A stretch of DNA of 64,000 nt, from the NCBI GenBank assembly GCA_001552515.1, contig BCRI01000001.1, positions 62,001-126,000 on the forward strand, given 5' to 3'. How positions within the stretch are numbered: position 1 is the stretch's first letter; each line of letters begins with the position of its first letter. Origin of the DNA: Sphaerimonospora mesophila NBRC 14179 = JCM 3151. Lineage in GTDB: Bacteria > Actinomycetota > Actinomycetes > Streptosporangiales > Streptosporangiaceae. Shown here in pieces: positions 62,545 through 64,000 of the stretch. The notes beneath the pieces were generated by a model, which was not told the DNA's origin, did not search any database, and was given only the letters and a program-made list of their open reading frames with translations. The translations under genes and the position numbers were made by a program.

Positions 62545-63573
62545 TTGGGCGTCTTCGCCGGTAGGCACAGCACCCTGGCCCTGCCGTACGCGGGAATTCT
62601 CGTAATCACGACGTTCACCCCGCTCGTGTGGGGTTCGACCTACGCCGTCACCACGGAGTTCCTGCCGCCCGACCGCCCGCTGTTCACCGCGTTGATGAGG
62701 GCGCTGCCGGCCGGTCTGATGCTGCTCGCCATCACCCGGACGCCGCCGCGCGGGGTGTGGATCCTGCGGGCGGCCGTGCTCGGCGTGCTGAACATCGGCG
62801 CGTTCTTCCCGATGCTGTTCCTGGCGGCGTACCGGCTGCCCGGCGGCGTCGCGGCCGTGCTGGGCGCGGTGGGCCCGCTGTTCGCGCTCGGCTTCGCCGC
62901 CGCGCTGCTCGCCGAACGGGCGACGGCGCGCAAACTGCTGGCCGGGTTCGCCGGAGTGTTCGGCGTCGGCCTGGTCGTCCTGCGCGCCGACGCCCGGCTC
63001 GACACCGTCGGGGTGCTCGCCGGACTGGCCGGGGCCGCGCTCATGTCGGCGGGTACGGTGCTCACCAAGCGATGGGGCCGCCCCGAGGGCGTCAGCGCGC
63101 TCACCCTCACCGGCTGGCAGCTCACCGCAGGCGGGCTGCTGCTCGCCCCCGTCGCCCTGCTCATCGAGGGTCCGCCGCCCGCACTCACCGGAGAGAACCT
63201 CCTCGGCTACGCCTATCTCGGAATCGTCGGTACCGCCGTGGCGTACTGGCTCTGGTTCCGCGGCCTGTCCCGGCTGCCCGCCACCTCGATCGCCTTCCTC
63301 ACCCTGATCAGCCCGCTGTCCGCTGCGGTGATCGGCTGGGCCGCCCTCGGCCAGACCCTCACCCCGCTCCAGCTGCTGGGCATGACCATCGCCCTCGGCG
63401 GCACGCTGCTCGGCCAGACGCAGGCGAAGCCCGCCGCCGCCGCCGCCGTCGTCGTCGTCGTCGGAGACGGCGGCGACCCGGTCAGGGGAGTCGATCGTAC
63501 GGAACGACCGCCATCACCTGTTCCGGACCCTGCCCGACGACTTCTCACCGATGAGAGCTGCCGGACACGCTGA
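62545..63573 (+). CDS. EamA/DMT family exporter
   Basis: 342 residues with ten membrane helices in two EamA repeats (LVWGSTYAVTTEFL, MRALPAGLMLLAIT; LTGWQLTAGGLLLAPVALL, FLTLISPLSAAVIGWAAL). Exports a metabolite or drug. TTG start with AAGGAG nine nt upstream. A 65-residue Ala/Val-rich and charged C-terminal extension follows the last helix. Controlled by the MarR gene beside it, by layout. Confidence 0.9.
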   Translation: MGVFAGRHSTLALPYAGILVITTFTPLVWGSTYAVTTEFLPPDRPLFTALMRALPAGLMLLAITRTPPRGVWILRAAVLGVLNIGAFFPMLFLAAYRLPGGVAAVLGAVGPLFALGFAAALLAERATARKLLAGFAGVFGVGLVVLRADARLDTVGVLAGLAGAALMSAGTVLTKRWGRPEGVSALTLTGWQLTAGGLLLAPVALLIEGPPPALTGENLLGYAYLGIVGTAVAYWLWFRGLSRLPATSIAFLTLISPLSAAVIGWAALGQTLTPLQLLGMTIALGGTLLGQTQAKPAAAAAVVVVVGDGGDPVRGVDRTERPPSPVPDPARRLLTDESCRTR

Positions 63574-63617
63574 CTTCGCGGCCGAGCCACAATTGCGCGG
63601 AATTCAGCCGTTCTCGG

Positions 63618-64000
63618 TCATCGATAGGCGTAGCAGTAGTTGGACTTGCCCTTGAAGCTGTGGAAGGCGTGCGGGTCGTTGAAGCGCCAACGGCATCCGG
63701 CGTCGCGTTGGCTCTGCGTCAGGTACATGGTGGCCTTGTCCTTGTTCTTGACGCAGTAGGCGCCCGGCTGGGGCGTCTCCCGATACTCCACCCACTCCCA
63801 GCCGATCGACTTGCAGTAGTCGGTGAAGTGTCCCGGACCGAGCTCGACCAGCTGGGACGGCGCCGGTGACGGCCGAGGGGACTCCGTCTGCGCCGGGGGG
63901 CGCGAGGAGGTCGTCGGCGGTGCCCACCAGGCGGTCGAGGATCTCACGGGCCGACGGGCGACGCAGGGGGTCCTTGGCGAGACAGTCGCCGAGCAGATCG
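63618..64000 (-). pseudogene. Ser/Thr protein kinase, 3' end, apparently frameshifted
   Basis: The minus strand reads DLLGDCLAKDPLRRPSAREILDRLVGTADDLLAPP, the last helices of a Hanks-type kinase domain. Downstream, real coding continues only in the neighbouring frame: ELGPGHFTDYCKSIGWEW, GAYCVKNKDKATMYLTQ and CRWRFNDPHAF, a Cys-containing C-terminal domain. Removing one base in the run of six G (63895-63900) joins them. No membrane segment is seen between. Either a genuine frameshift or a sequencing error in the homopolymer; the rest of the gene is beyond the window. Confidence 0.65.

Overview
The window is chromosomal DNA from a high-GC, mycelial-type actinobacterium, most probably of the Streptosporangiales; the genus cannot be fixed from sequence alone. 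The reasons are the strongly GC-biased codon use, frequent GTG and TTG starts, several apparently leaderless promoters (a TAnnnT hexamer 6-9 nt before the start codon), the PF04672 (DUF574-type) methyltransferase, the PadR-HAAS pair, Rex-type operators, rare TTA codons, and two gene blocks with the order known from other actinobacteria: enolase - DivIC - DUF501 - Ppx next to MazG - lipoprotein - Mfd, and metB - cbs - GDSL protein - thiolase. There is no CRISPR array, no intact transposase and no prophage.

Layout. 1-14.5 kb: 5' part of a class A penicillin-binding protein; an AsnC-type regulator divergent from hppD (tyrosine catabolism); an M1 aminopeptidase; a PF04672 methyltransferase; threonine ammonia-lyase; a secreted tandem-repeat (BTRD1-like) protein; a GH18-like hydrolase; a ROK sugar kinase; a FIST sensory protein; and a MoxR/ChlI ATPase coupled to a VWA protein. 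14.5-19.3 kb: DedA, a NarL-type two-component pair overlapping it, two further membrane proteins including an MFS exporter. 19.3-25.7 kb: metB, cbs, a GDSL hydrolase, a beta-propeller lipoprotein and a thiolase. 25.7-33.6 kb: a MITE-like inverted-repeat element, F420/FMN-type PPOX protein, DUF4287 protein, BI-1 family protein, an orphan histidine kinase, an unusual tRNA, ndh under two Rex boxes, UDG, a transporter remnant and an ArsR regulator. 33.6-36.3 kb: cytochrome P450 and PadR-HAAS. 36.4-45.1 kb: the conserved housekeeping block on the minus strand. 45.3-50 kb: methyltransferase, APS kinase with a degenerate ATP-sulfurylase-like front half, GH26-like lipoprotein, and a kinase-fold protein lacking its second metal-binding Asp.

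50-57.3 kb is the functional centre of the right half: ectABCD (ectoine and hydroxyectoine synthesis) followed by ehuBCDA (ectoine ABC importer), so synthesis and uptake of the same osmoprotectant sit together. The two operons share a three-part upstream sequence block with conserved spacing. No ectoine-degradation genes are present. 57.3-64 kb: aldo/keto reductase with a divergent LysR regulator, a small lipoprotein, a second BTRD1-like gene that is a paralogue of the one at 6.6 kb (72 bp are identical), a membrane protein, a MarR regulator divergent from an EamA exporter, and the 3' end of a Ser/Thr kinase that appears frameshifted.

The most unusual items are a 73-nt class I tRNA with a UAA anticodon (leucine-UUA decoders normally have a long variable arm), paired Rex operators before ndh, the shared ect/ehu promoter block, the frameshifted kinase, and the paralogous secreted repeat proteins. 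No unequivocally new multi-gene system was found.
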